Assembly (NCBI GenBank): GCA_963663285.2
Contig: CAXXNI010000002.1
Span: 1,364,001-1,428,000 of the forward strand
Direction of reading: 5' to 3'
From: CAXXOK01 sp963663285
GTDB lineage: Bacteria > Bacillota > Clostridia > Christensenellales > Aristaeellaceae
DNA: 64,000 nt
This document shows positions 44,721 through 53,869 of the stretch, one piece after another. Below the pieces are notes generated by a model, which ran no database searches, was not told where the DNA came from, and saw nothing but the letters and a program-made list of their open reading frames with translations. The first letter of the stretch is position 1, and the number at the start of each line of letters is the position of its first letter. Position numbers and translations under genes: made by a program.

Positions 44721-45219
44721 TATACCATAGGGATTTCATTATTCATAAGCGTTTCTACATACTGCTTGTTTGAAATATTAACAAACCTCCTTTGTTTTCG
44801 TTACGGTGGCCAAACCGTTTCCGGTATAACAAGGGAGGTTTATTGAAATATAAATTTCTCATTCCCCCAACGCTACTTGCCTTGTACAACTCCAAGCATT
44901 GGAGTAGCGCTGGATCATTGCACTTATATTGTCGAGCGTAGCAATATACACCTTGAACCGCAGTAGGTTTATCCCGTTGATCCTTCCGGTCTATAAACGT
45001 TATTATACCTTCAGATACGCATACTGTACTCTGCGGGGACAAGGTTGCATGCGTGTAAGATAATTTCGCCACTGTTACAAGTAACAGTTCTATCACAGAT
45101 CGCAGATTCTGCTTTTCCCTCAGATGCTCATTTAGCGCCGCTACAAACAGCAGGGAGTTCTTATGCCAATTTCAGTTAACCGATTCATCCCACAGAGCGT
45201 TAATTTAATGGATGGACTT
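44721..45219. other. Gene-free region with a long imperfect hairpin
   Basis: No convincing gene. A 14-bp inverted repeat (44783-44796 with 44828-44841, one G-U) encloses a second one (ACGGT with ACCGT), so a hairpin of about 59 bases can form on either strand. A 113-codon minus-strand frame covers 44755-45096 but has no ribosome site and no recognised motif. It may be a remnant of a small mobile element. Confidence 0.5.
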
Positions 45220-46209
45220 TTATGATTCAAAGGGATACTTAAATTTCGCCTCAAAACGTATCGCATCCATGATTTTCATAATTTCTATGCTTTCCGATAT
45301 TGGCATTATGGCACTCTCCACGTGACCGTTTTGCAAGCAGCGCATCACTTCTTCCGCCTCGTAATTATAACCATTCCCCTTCGTATCCGGTGCATAAGTG
45401 GTTTCAAACTTGCCGTCCACACGTAATGTTGCCTCGCGTCCAAAAACAAAATCCTTCATATGAATACGTCCCAGCGTACCGTAAATCCAAGCATCGCTCT
45501 GCATGTTGGTTCTGATAGCGGCATTAATGGACGCCAAGCGGCCCTCACCAAAAGAAACGACACCCATAACCTGCTCATCCACTTGCGTTGTACCCATCGT
45601 CAATATAGATTTAACCGATTGAACCTTTTGCCCGGCAAAAACCATAGCTGCGATAGAAAGCGGGTAAACCCCCGCGTCAAGCAATGCTCCGCCGCCCAGC
45701 ATAGGATTGAGCAATCGGCTCTGGGGAAGCCATGGCACAACAAAGCCGAAGTTTGCCTGCACAAGCTTCACTTCTCCGATTTGTCCCTCGTTTATCCACC
45801 CGCGTGCCCGGCTTATAGCCGGCATGAAGCGTGGCCACATCGCTTCCATGAAAAACGTATGGTTTTCTTTCGCCGCTTCAGCAATCTCCTCCATTTCCCA
45901 CGCGGCAATCGTAACCGGTTTTTCACATAACACCGCCTTTTTCGCACGGATCGCTTGCAAAGCAATTTCACGATGTGTGGAGTGCGGCGTACCAATGTAA
46001 ACAATATCAACAAGAGGGTCTTCCAGCGCTTGTATTAACTGCCCGTAACCACAGCGCAGGCCATATTCTTGCGCAAATAGATCCGCTTTTTCTTGAGAAC
46101 GGGACACAACACAAACCGAGCTGACTCCCTTTGCTACACGAAGTCCTGCAAGAAACTTTCGCACTATCGAACCCGTTCCCACTAGCGCCCATCCCATTTG
46201 CTTTTCCAT
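45220..46209 (-). CDS. Gfo/Idh/MocA family sugar dehydrogenase
   Basis: A 329-residue NAD(P)-dependent oxidoreductase starting at MEKQMGWAL, with AAGGAGAG just upstream. The N-terminal Rossmann fold shows VGTGSIVRKF, and the catalytic EKP motif is VLCEKPVT. The C-terminal half (GGGALLDAGVYPLSIAAMVFAG) has the GGGALLDxGxYP signature of the dimeric dihydrodiol dehydrogenase / xylose dehydrogenase branch. It probably oxidises a hydroxyl of a sugar or derivative. It is the last gene of the LacI-controlled operon and follows a terminator-like hairpin, so it may be less expressed. Confidence 0.9.
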   Translation of the reverse strand: MEKQMGWALVGTGSIVRKFLAGLRVAKGVSSVCVVSRSQEKADLFAQEYGLRCGYGQLIQALEDPLVDIVYIGTPHSTHREIALQAIRAKKAVLCEKPVTIAAWEMEEIAEAAKENHTFFMEAMWPRFMPAISRARGWINEGQIGEVKLVQANFGFVVPWLPQSRLLNPMLGGGALLDAGVYPLSIAAMVFAGQKVQSVKSILTMGTTQVDEQVMGVVSFGEGRLASINAAIRTNMQSDAWIYGTLGRIHMKDFVFGREATLRVDGKFETTYAPDTKGNGYNYEAEEVMRCLQNGHVESAIMPISESIEIMKIMDAIRFEAKFKYPFES

Positions 46210-46287
46210 CAAGCTCTCTCCTTCATGTCCGTTCGTAAGCATATATCTGCAGATGTATGTTATGAGAACAGCTACTTATAGATAAAT

Positions 46288-46317
46288 GCTGTACTCCCGC
46301 CCCATCGGGAGTACAGC
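46288..46317 (-). terminator. Hairpin between the two Gfo/Idh/MocA genes
   Basis: A perfect 12-bp stem (46288-46299 with 46306-46317) is followed on the minus strand by ATTTATC. It could end or attenuate transcription before the last gene. Confidence 0.65.
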
Positions 46318-46334
46318 CATTCGCCTATACCATA

Positions 46335-47474
46335 TTAGCGGATTGCCAGTCCGTTTTCGGGGTTTGAATTAGAGTAATACGGGTCCATGTAGCCTCGCGG
46401 CAGCGGCGTAGGGCGCCTAAAGCTAGTTTGCAACTCGTAGAACTTCTTTTCCTTTGCGCTTTGCGCTATCCCGCGCAGCGTTTCCACCGCATGCAGCGCT
46501 AAATTGCCGTTGGCACGATGCTGATCATTATACCGCAGCGCCCATGCCATTTCCGCCACACCCAACCCCCGGCTGTTTTCCGTAAACGCATGCGTTGCGG
46601 GCAATACGAAAGTGTCGCTTTGTCCTTTTAAGGATATCCGCACATCCCCGCCAAATTTATTCGGATCCGGCAGATACATTAATCCCTGTGTGCCGTATAG
46701 AATGATTTGCGGCTGTTCATTCTGGGTCGAATTGCCGTTCAAATGCATGGAGCCCAGTATACCATTTGCAAAGCGGAAACTGCTCGAAACCAGATTTTCG
46801 CTTTCTGTATGGTACGGCTCACCCCAATGTTCGCTCGCTAGGGAATAGTGAGTACGGTCGGGGTTTCGCGTTTCCCAAAACCCACAAACTTCGGTGACCG
46901 GCCCAAGCAGGCTCAGCAACATCGTGACATAATAGATGCCGACGTCCATGCCAATCCCTCCGCCAGGTTTCGCAGTGTAGGGGTATTTTTCAGCCATCCA
47001 ACCCCCGTCACGGTTAAGCACGGCGACGCATCCCGTGACGTCGCCGATCAAGCCGCTGTCCAGCGCAAAGCGCGCGGTTTGTCCGGCCGCACCTAAAAAG
47101 GTATCTGGCGCCGCACCCAGCCGTACACCCTTCTCTTCCGCCAGTGCCACCAATTCCTGAGCTTGCGCAAAGGTTGGTGCAAGCGGTTTTTCGGTATATA
47201 CGTGCTTTCCCCCCATGAGTGCTTGCTTCACAACGGAGTAGTGCGCGGCAGGCGGCGTTAAATTGACCACCAGTTCAATACTTGCGTCGGCAAGTATCTG
47301 CTCCATCGTCATCACCGGAATGGAATACTTGTCCGCCATGCGTCGTGCCGCATCAGCATCTAAATCACAGCAACCAGCAACTTGAAGGATGGCGAACCGG
47401 TCAAGCATGTTATCCAAGTAAATATCACTGATTACACCGCAGCCGACAACTGCTGCTTTAACTGTTTTTATCAT
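46335..47474 (-). CDS. Gfo/Idh/MocA family oxidoreductase
   Basis: A 379-residue member of a different subgroup from its neighbour. The nucleotide motif is VGCGVISDIYLDNM, and the catalytic EKP is in VYTEKPLAPT. GGGIGMDVGIYYVTMLLSLLGPV follows in the C-terminal half, and the HWGEPYH region is family-like. It probably oxidises or reduces a sugar or glycoside, using tightly bound NAD. The start overlaps the stop of the glycosidase gene by 4 bases (ATGA), so the two are coupled. Confidence 0.9.
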   Translation of the reverse strand: MIKTVKAAVVGCGVISDIYLDNMLDRFAILQVAGCCDLDADAARRMADKYSIPVMTMEQILADASIELVVNLTPPAAHYSVVKQALMGGKHVYTEKPLAPTFAQAQELVALAEEKGVRLGAAPDTFLGAAGQTARFALDSGLIGDVTGCVAVLNRDGGWMAEKYPYTAKPGGGIGMDVGIYYVTMLLSLLGPVTEVCGFWETRNPDRTHYSLASEHWGEPYHTESENLVSSSFRFANGILGSMHLNGNSTQNEQPQIILYGTQGLMYLPDPNKFGGDVRISLKGQSDTFVLPATHAFTENSRGLGVAEMAWALRYNDQHRANGNLALHAVETLRGIAQSAKEKKFYELQTSFRRPTPLPRGYMDPYYSNSNPENGLAIR

Positions 47475-48835
47475 TCTTTATCCCCTATCTCCACCCTGTT
47501 GTTCTTAATAACGTCCGCATACCAATGGCCGCTAAGTTTGATAATCCGTTCCTGTGTTTCAAAATCAATGAATACCAGTCCAAAACGGCTTTTATATCCA
47601 AATGCCCATTCAAAATTATCACAGAATGACCACTGCATATACCCCGCAACCTGTGCGCCATCCTCCATCGCGCGATGCAACTGGTGCAGGTGGCGGCGCA
47701 GATAATCCACACGCTGCGGATCGTCGACGACTCCGTTCATATCCTTAATTTCATTTGTAGCTGTACCGTTTTCCGTAACCAATATTTTTGTAACGCCATA
47801 CTCTTTTGTCAGCCGCAAGAGCATGTTATAAAAACCGGTTTCGGTTATCGGCCAACCACGGTCATTCACGGCAGCCCAGCGGGGGTTACGGATACGAAAA
47901 TTGGTTGGCCAAACAGAAGCATCATTATGCACATAAAAATCATTGTAATAATTAATACCCATAAAATCCAGCGGAAGCGACATCAGCGCTATCTCGGCGG
48001 GATCAAACGGCGGCAACACCACCCCTTGCGATTGATACAGTGTTATCATATCCTCCGGGTACTTGCCACGCATGATCGGATCGATGAACCAGCGGTTCAA
48101 ATAACCATCTGCACGCACTGCAGCCGCTTTATCCGCGGGGGAATCGGTTAAAGGCAGGCGTCCCATCAGGTTCAGTGCAATGCCAATCTCGCCTTGCATT
48201 CCACTTTCGCGAAAATAGCGTACCACAAGTCCATGGCCGACATACAAGTAATAGGCCACCCGTAATGCAGTGGAAAAATCATGCAGACCGGGAGCTTGCC
48301 TGCCTTCATAGTTGCCTAAAAACGCCGCGCAATACGGCTCGTTTAGTGTAATCCAATGGCGCACCCGGTCACCAAGGTATTCCATTACAGCCTGACTGTA
48401 TTGCAAAAAATACTTCGGCATCTCCGGGTTTGCCCAACCGCCGATATCCTGCATTGCCTGCGGCAAATCCCAATGGTATAAAGTGACGAAGGGCGTGATG
48501 TTTGCTTCCAGCAAGGCGTCCACTAAATCGGAATAAAAACGCAAGCCTTCGTTGTTGACCTGTCTGCTGGCATCAGGCATAATACGCGGCCATGAAATGG
48601 AGAAGCGATATGCTTTAATCCCCATTTCCCGCATCAGCGCAACGTCTTCACGAAAACGGTGATAATGATCACACGCCACATCCCCTGTGTCGCCATTTTC
48701 CACATTGCCGGGGATGGATACATACCGGTCCCAAATGGATTCTCCCCGTTTACCTTCGCGTGTCGCGCCTTCCACCTGATAGGAAGCGGAAGCTACTCCC
48801 CAATAAAAATCTTTGGGGAATTCTAATTTGCTCAT
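47471..48835 (-). CDS. Family 1 glycoside hydrolase (beta-glucosidase type)
   Basis: A 454-residue GH1 enzyme of normal length. The acid/base Glu is E166 in TLNEPYC and the nucleophile is E355 in VTENGT. The N-terminal FYWGVASASYQVEGA and GSVAPFDHYHRYKEDV-like DVACDHYHRFREDVALM segments match the family. There is no signal peptide and no phosphosugar-binding S/K/Y triad was searched, so it probably cleaves an imported glycoside in the cytoplasm. It overlaps the VOC gene by 4 bases upstream and a dehydrogenase gene by 4 bases downstream. Confidence 0.95.
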   Translation of the reverse strand: MSKLEFPKDFYWGVASASYQVEGATREGKRGESIWDRYVSIPGNVENGDTGDVACDHYHRFREDVALMREMGIKAYRFSISWPRIMPDASRQVNNEGLRFYSDLVDALLEANITPFVTLYHWDLPQAMQDIGGWANPEMPKYFLQYSQAVMEYLGDRVRHWITLNEPYCAAFLGNYEGRQAPGLHDFSTALRVAYYLYVGHGLVVRYFRESGMQGEIGIALNLMGRLPLTDSPADKAAAVRADGYLNRWFIDPIMRGKYPEDMITLYQSQGVVLPPFDPAEIALMSLPLDFMGINYYNDFYVHNDASVWPTNFRIRNPRWAAVNDRGWPITETGFYNMLLRLTKEYGVTKILVTENGTATNEIKDMNGVVDDPQRVDYLRRHLHQLHRAMEDGAQVAGYMQWSFCDNFEWAFGYKSRFGLVFIDFETQERIIKLSGHWYADVIKNNRVEIGDKE

Positions 48836-49311
48836 GCTTTCGTCTCCTTAGGCTCATCGCTCTCCAGCAATTCAAAGAACATTTTCAGCGTATCGCGGGC
48901 GTCAAAGTAGGCATAGCGCCCATTTCCGCGGCGATACTCGCCCTTTTGCGCCACAGGCAGCCCGAAAGCCTCTAAATTTTGGATGTACTTCGTCATGCCA
49001 TTGACCTGAAACGCTATATGGTGCAAACCTTCACCGCAATTTTCCAAATGCTCGCGCCATACCGAGGGCGCTTCATTGGGTTGAATAAACTCCACCTGTA
49101 CCTGCCCAAATTGGAAGAAGGCCATTTGGCAAGTTGCTTCCGGCGCAGGCTGGCCACGATACACCGTTTGTGTTACCGCATAGTCTCCGCTACCGACCGT
49201 AGGTGGCACCTCCACACCCAAGAATTCCGCAACCTGCTGTTTTGTCGTTTGCAAATCCCGTACGATTAACCCCAGTTGAATGATGCGAAAATCATCAAGT
49301 GTTTTTTTCAT
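48832..49311 (-). CDS. VOC (glyoxalase/bleomycin-resistance fold) family protein
   Basis: A 159-residue protein starting at MKKTLDDF, with AAGGAG 8 bases upstream; the frame is open 10 more codons. Two beta-alpha-beta3 modules are visible: FRIIQLGLIVRDLQTTKQQV with QVQVEFIQP, and GLHHIAFQV with YAYFDARDTLKMFFELLE. The E in VEFI, the H in LHHIAF and the E in FFELLE could bind a metal. Related proteins are lyases, epimerases or dioxygenases; in a sugar operon an isomerase or lyase role is plausible. Coupled to the glycosidase gene. Confidence 0.85.
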   Translation of the reverse strand: MKKTLDDFRIIQLGLIVRDLQTTKQQVAEFLGVEVPPTVGSGDYAVTQTVYRGQPAPEATCQMAFFQFGQVQVEFIQPNEAPSVWREHLENCGEGLHHIAFQVNGMTKYIQNLEAFGLPVAQKGEYRRGNGRYAYFDARDTLKMFFELLESDEPKETKA

Positions 49312-49324
49312 ACTGGCTACTCCT

Positions 49325-50338
49325 TCATTGTGTTTTTTCAATAGCTTCCAATAAACCGCGCATATAAGCTGTATCGTTTATACGCGCACGGTGCCCCCAT
49401 GCGGTATCCCCTTGAATAGCCGGCACGTGATCGCTAAGTATATAACCGTCAAACCCTGATTTGTACAGTGCCTGCATTACAGCATACGGGTCAAAATTGC
49501 CCTCTCCCAGCAGACATTCATGAAACGATGGCACGGTGCCTTGCACATCTCGCATGTGCGCGTAGATCAACTTTTTTCGAGGGCCGAACGTATCAATCGC
49601 ATCAAAGATGTTTTTGGCTCCACCGGGCATTTGCGAAAAGGTTCCAATGCAAAAGAGCAATCCCCAATAATCACTATGAATCATTGCATCCGCACGCTTA
49701 TAACTCTCTACGTTTATAAACATGCGTGCTATGCCGCTTAAGGATTGAATCGGCGGATCGTCTGGGTGCAGCGCCAACTTTACTTTGTATTCCTCCGCGA
49801 CGGGAATCACCCGTTGCATAAAGTAGGCGAAATTCTCCCACAAGAACTCGACATCCGGTATCATCACATCCCGCCGTTGCCCAAAATCATCCATATCATC
49901 CACGCCACGCATTTGCTCTGCCAGATCAAATGCCTGTACTCTGGCTCCATAGCGTCCAAGCGGCGCAGCGTTGCTGGTGCGCCACACAAAACTAGGTGAA
50001 AAGTGATACCCGATCGTGCAGATACCAGCTCGTCCGGCGTTGCGAATGCTCAAGCAGATGTTATCGATTTGCTCATCACGCCCCGGTTCACCAAGCATAG
50101 CATGGTCGTAAAACCGGATGGGAAAGTTCTCAAGCCCTTCCATTACAACGCCATACGCCTCGACACGTTCCCGGAATGCCAATAAATCTTCATACTTCCA
50201 ATAGGTGTCTGCTGGCAGATCAAATGGTAAATTAAAGTGGACCCTGTCCACGCCCAGTTGCCGTGCGTTAACCATCGTATCCGGGTCCACGCTGCGTATC
50301 TGCCCGAAAGCAAGCCGCATTTTTTGCCCTGTCTGCAT
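49325..50338 (-). CDS. UxuA-like mannonate dehydratase family TIM-barrel protein
   Basis: A 337-residue protein with the UxuA hallmarks LALHPDDPP (189-196), an EENFPIRFY-like segment GLENFPIRFYDHAMLG and the C-terminal HMRDVQGT...FHECLLGEGNFD. UxuA dehydrates D-mannonate to 2-keto-3-deoxygluconate with divalent metal. Since another dehydratase of unrelated fold lies next to it, this protein may act on a different acid or as an epimerase, as in xylose-isomerase-like relatives. ATG follows GGAGC; 4 bases separate it from the enolase gene. Confidence 0.85.
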   Translation of the reverse strand: MQTGQKMRLAFGQIRSVDPDTMVNARQLGVDRVHFNLPFDLPADTYWKYEDLLAFRERVEAYGVVMEGLENFPIRFYDHAMLGEPGRDEQIDNICLSIRNAGRAGICTIGYHFSPSFVWRTSNAAPLGRYGARVQAFDLAEQMRGVDDMDDFGQRRDVMIPDVEFLWENFAYFMQRVIPVAEEYKVKLALHPDDPPIQSLSGIARMFINVESYKRADAMIHSDYWGLLFCIGTFSQMPGGAKNIFDAIDTFGPRKKLIYAHMRDVQGTVPSFHECLLGEGNFDPYAVMQALYKSGFDGYILSDHVPAIQGDTAWGHRARINDTAYMRGLLEAIEKTQ

Positions 50339-50342
50339 TTAA

Positions 50343-51734
50343 CTAGCTCCAAATTCTATCCAGTGATGTTTCCCCATTCCATTCATCAGTGGATATCCAT
50401 ATATTCTTCCCCTTCAGCGGTCCATGCTCTCGAATCAGCTCCTCATTAAGCGAATCGATCCCGAAACCAGGTGCATCACTCACATGAATGAAACCGTCCT
50501 GTAACAGCGGTCGCGCATCGCCAATAATGAGTTCCTCCCACCAAGAAGAATCAATTGCATCGTATTCCAATGCAAAGAAATTTTCGCATGCCGTTGCCAT
50601 ATGGGCACCGGCAATGCACGCAACCGGGCTTTCGCACATATGCATCGCCATAGACGCCCCATACCGCGCGGCCAAATCACTCAGGCGCTTGCCTTCCATC
50701 AAACCGCCGATCGTGAGCAGATCGGGATGTACGACATCAAGCGCACCCGCCTGTAAAAGGGGTTCGAAGCTTTCCGCCAGGTACATATCCTCCCCGGTTG
50801 CAATCGCAGTGGTCGTGTGCTGCTTCAGGTATTTGTACTGGTCCGTTAAATACCATGGAATGGGATCCTCCATCCATGCGATATTAAAACGTTCTAAGCG
50901 TCTTGCGATTTTTATCATATCCGATACGGGAAAATGCCCAAAGTGGTCCACCGCCAATGGCACCTGGCAATCGATCACCGCGCGTATCTGCCCGATATAA
51001 TCTTCCAGCGCATCCAGACCACGTTCTGTGATGTGTTGATTGGTAAATGGATGCGGTATATTGTTAAAATCGTACAAGCGCGCGTTAGCCGCAGCCACAG
51101 CGGCGCGGTCGCCATGCTGCGCCACTGCACGTACAGTTGCCTCGGCAGCACGAATATCCTTCATCCAATCTATTGGGCCGCTGCAATGTGCTTCTTGTGC
51201 GGTAATCAGTTCAACGCTGAGTATTTTTAGCACCGTAAAGCCCGCATCCATATACCCTTTTAGTTTGTGCCCTACATCTGTAGGGTTCATAATACGGCCT
51301 GTTGCGCGGCCATCCTCAATATGCGTGTCTCCATACAGACGAACCGAATCGCGAAAGCGCCCCCCTAGCATTTGATACACCGGAACACCATAGGCCTTGC
51401 CCGCCAGATCCCATAAAGCTAGCTCCGTAGCGCTTACGCCCGCCGATTGCCGCGCCGGGCCGCCAAACGACTTGATTTTGCGAAACAGCCTATCAACATC
51501 GCAGGGATTTTCCCCTACAAGTCGTGATTTCAGCATTTTCAGATACGTCGCGCTTGCACCATCGCGCATTTCCCCATAACCAGATATCCCTTGATTGGTG
51601 TCAAACCGCACCAAATAACAGCCCCACGGTGGTAAATCCACTTTGCAAAGCTTAATATCGGTTATTTTGAGATCGGACGGTCTGGAATGGGTATTCACAT
51701 GGTTTAATACTTCTTCTGTTACTTGCTTTCCCAT
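50343..51734 (-). CDS. Enolase-superfamily acid-sugar dehydratase (mandelate racemase-like)
   Basis: A 463-residue protein with the superfamily N-terminal cap and a TIM barrel. The three metal ligands should be D263 (VDHFGHF), E289 (WMEDPIPW) and E315 (TGEDMY). H365 in MHMCESP and K170 in TVLKILS are the candidate acid/base residues. This layout resembles the gluconate/galactonate dehydratase and mannonate dehydratase subgroups rather than the lactone cyclases. It likely converts a sugar acid to a 2-keto-3-deoxy acid. GGGAGG precedes the start. Neighbours: permease gene upstream, UxuA-like gene downstream. Confidence 0.9.
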   Translation of the reverse strand: MGKQVTEEVLNHVNTHSRPSDLKITDIKLCKVDLPPWGCYLVRFDTNQGISGYGEMRDGASATYLKMLKSRLVGENPCDVDRLFRKIKSFGGPARQSAGVSATELALWDLAGKAYGVPVYQMLGGRFRDSVRLYGDTHIEDGRATGRIMNPTDVGHKLKGYMDAGFTVLKILSVELITAQEAHCSGPIDWMKDIRAAEATVRAVAQHGDRAAVAAANARLYDFNNIPHPFTNQHITERGLDALEDYIGQIRAVIDCQVPLAVDHFGHFPVSDMIKIARRLERFNIAWMEDPIPWYLTDQYKYLKQHTTTAIATGEDMYLAESFEPLLQAGALDVVHPDLLTIGGLMEGKRLSDLAARYGASMAMHMCESPVACIAGAHMATACENFFALEYDAIDSSWWEELIIGDARPLLQDGFIHVSDAPGFGIDSLNEELIREHGPLKGKNIWISTDEWNGETSLDRIWS

Positions 51735-51797
51735 CGCATAAGCCTCCCTGTTCTTTTGGTTTCCTGTTGTGCGACGTTATTTGTGACCGTCCGCTGC

Positions 51798-52631
51798 CTA
51801 TCCCTTCACAGCTCCATCAGCAAGTCCTTGAACAAAGTAACGGTTGCAGGAAAGGAAAAGCAGCAATACTGGTAGTGCAACAATCGCAGCAGCCGCCATC
51901 GTCGCCCCCCAGTCCACGGAAAATTCGCCTGCAAAAGTGCTAATCGCAATAGGCAAGGTTCGTTTTGTACCAGAGACCGTCAGGTTCAGCGCAAAGAGGA
52001 ACTCCTCCCAAGCATGGATGAAAGTATAAATGGAAACAGAGATCATACCCGGCTTCGCAATAGGCAAAATGACCCTAAATAAGGCGCCTAGCTGCGTTGT
52101 GCCATCAATGCGCGCTGCTTCTTCCAGCTGTTTAGGCACGCTCTGTAAAAAAGCGCTAAGCATGATCACTCCCATTGGAATTGTTAACGCCATATCCGCA
52201 ATGATTAGCGCCGGAAGTGTATCTAATAAATGCATACTGGAAAACATGAAATAGAGGGGAATTACCAAAACTACACTGGGCACCATCTGCCCAAACAATA
52301 GAATCAGCCTTATTGCCCTATGCCCCTTAAAGTGATAACGCGAAAGGCCGTAACCGGCAAGCACAGAGATCAGCAGGGTCATCAGTACCACCACAATGGT
52401 TACTAGTACGCTGTTAAAAAATGCGGTGTACATTTTAGAAGTCTGTAATACATTCCAGTAATTTTGTATTGTTGGATGATTCGGAATGATTTCCGGTGGC
52501 ATATCATATAGTTCGGTAGTTTGTTTAATAGAGGTAGACAACATCCAGATTGCCGGAAAAACAGCAATCACGATTAGCAAACACAGCAGAAGGTAAGTGA
52601 CCGTTTTCACAATGTACCGTTTCTTCTTCAT
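51798..52631 (-). CDS. Sugar ABC transporter permease (MalG-like)
   Basis: A 277-residue membrane protein with six predicted helices. The cytoplasmic EAA loop reads EEAARIDGTTQLGALFRVILPIAKPG (residues about 171-196), the docking site for the ATPase. It belongs to the CUT1 class, used for di- and oligosaccharides and other glycosides. It starts 2 bases after the previous permease gene, so both are made together. No ATPase gene is in this operon; a shared MsmX-type ATPase elsewhere is likely. Confidence 0.95.
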   Translation of the reverse strand: MKKKRYIVKTVTYLLLCLLIVIAVFPAIWMLSTSIKQTTELYDMPPEIIPNHPTIQNYWNVLQTSKMYTAFFNSVLVTIVVVLMTLLISVLAGYGLSRYHFKGHRAIRLILLFGQMVPSVVLVIPLYFMFSSMHLLDTLPALIIADMALTIPMGVIMLSAFLQSVPKQLEEAARIDGTTQLGALFRVILPIAKPGMISVSIYTFIHAWEEFLFALNLTVSGTKRTLPIAISTFAGEFSVDWGATMAAAAIVALPVLLLFLSCNRYFVQGLADGAVKG

Positions 52632-52633
52632 AC

Positions 52634-53524
52634 TTAAGCCACCTCCTCATCGCTGCTCTTAGTCAAAACAATATATACTAGACTGATCGTCATTGTAATC
52701 AGGAACAAGACAGCGCTTGCCGCAGAGGCCATACCAAAATTGAATTCTGCAAAAGCTTTGTTATGAATAAACATAGCCATAACTTCTGTCTTATGTGCAG
52801 GCCCGCCTAATGTAAGGTTATATACAAACGTAAATGCATTTAACGTCCAAATGATCAACAACAGGATTACTGAAAAACAGGTTTGCGCAATCGTGGGCCA
52901 TGTGACCGTCCAGAAACTTTGGTAAGCATTCGCCCCATCAATCAATGCTGCTTCTTTCAGTTCTTTACTCACGCTTTGCAAAGCAGCTTCCACCATCAAA
53001 AGTACAAAAGGAAACATTTTCCACGCGTTGACCGCGATAACAGAGCCCATCGCAGCATCAGGATTGGATAGCCATGTCTGGTTTTCCGGAATAATACGCA
53101 ACATCTGAAAAACATAGTTTATAATACCGTAATCTGCATTATACATCCATTTCCAAACCGAAGAACCGATTATACTCGGCAAAACCCACGGAACCATCAG
53201 TAGAATACGCAGCACGGTTTTGCCCTTTACAAAGGGCTGGTGTAGCAGCAGCGATAGTGCAAACCCAATGGTAAACTGTAAAAACACACTGCCAGCCGTC
53301 CATACCAACGTGTTCCCTATTGTCTGCACAAACACACGGTTCGTAAACAGTTTACCAAATTGAGAAAAACCCACAAACACGGGATCAGGTTTCATCAGTG
53401 TCTTTTTAAAAAACCCCATCACAAGGGTATACAAAAGAGGATAGAGCATCACCAGTGCGATGATCAGTAGCGCTGGGATGACGTACGGCACGCCGGAGCG
53501 CCCAAACCGTTTGATTCTATTCAT
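52634..53524 (-). CDS. Sugar ABC transporter permease (MalF/UgpA-like)
   Basis: A 296-residue membrane protein with six predicted helices and the EAA loop KEAALIDGANAYQSFWTVTWPTIAQ (near 190-214). It pairs with the MalG-like permease encoded 2 bases later. GAGGAGAT precedes the start. It lies 345 bases downstream of its solute-binding protein gene, beyond a terminator, which would make permease levels lower than binding-protein levels. Confidence 0.95.
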   Translation of the reverse strand: MNRIKRFGRSGVPYVIPALLIIALVMLYPLLYTLVMGFFKKTLMKPDPVFVGFSQFGKLFTNRVFVQTIGNTLVWTAGSVFLQFTIGFALSLLLHQPFVKGKTVLRILLMVPWVLPSIIGSSVWKWMYNADYGIINYVFQMLRIIPENQTWLSNPDAAMGSVIAVNAWKMFPFVLLMVEAALQSVSKELKEAALIDGANAYQSFWTVTWPTIAQTCFSVILLLIIWTLNAFTFVYNLTLGGPAHKTEVMAMFIHNKAFAEFNFGMASAASAVLFLITMTISLVYIVLTKSSDEEVA

Positions 53525-53770
53525 CGTTTCATCTCCTCAAATCAATCATAACAGATTAGGCCACCTGGAACATCGGTTCGGTTCTATAAAAACCTCATCT
53601 TACTAGCCTGTGATATTTGCATCGCTCGCACAATGAGCCAAACCGATATAGCACTATGATGCCAGTACGCCTTCACGCAACCCGAATTCTTATCTCCATT
53701 ATATAGTATTTCTGTCATCCGGTGCTGAGCGCACAGTTCATTTCATTTTTCATTCAAGCTTTATAAAATT
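53525..53770 (-). other. Spacer between binding-protein and permease genes
   Basis: No gene is seen. A long-range near-complementary pair (53572-53584 with 53635-53647, 11 of 13 matching) could form a stem of about 75 bases in the permease mRNA leader. Such stems can protect or mark processed operon mRNA. Confidence 0.4.
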
Positions 53771-53807
53771 CTGCCGCCGCGCCTGTCGATCCGGACCGCG
53801 GCGGCAG
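53771..53807 (-). terminator. Terminator after the first solute-binding protein gene
   Basis: A perfect 11-bp GC-rich stem (53771-53781 with 53797-53807), followed on the minus strand by AATTTTATAA. Partial readthrough would be needed to express the rest of the operon, since no promoter of similar quality was noticed between it and the permease gene. Confidence 0.8.
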
Positions 53808-53869
53808 ATGGGCAGTTCATTATTGGATCCGTTTACCTCCGTACAACTGCCAATGAAAAAAGCAAGCGC

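Noticed and set aside
44755..45096. A 113-codon minus-strand frame
   Set aside because: It has no ribosome site and no recognised motif, and runs through the hairpin at 44783-44841.
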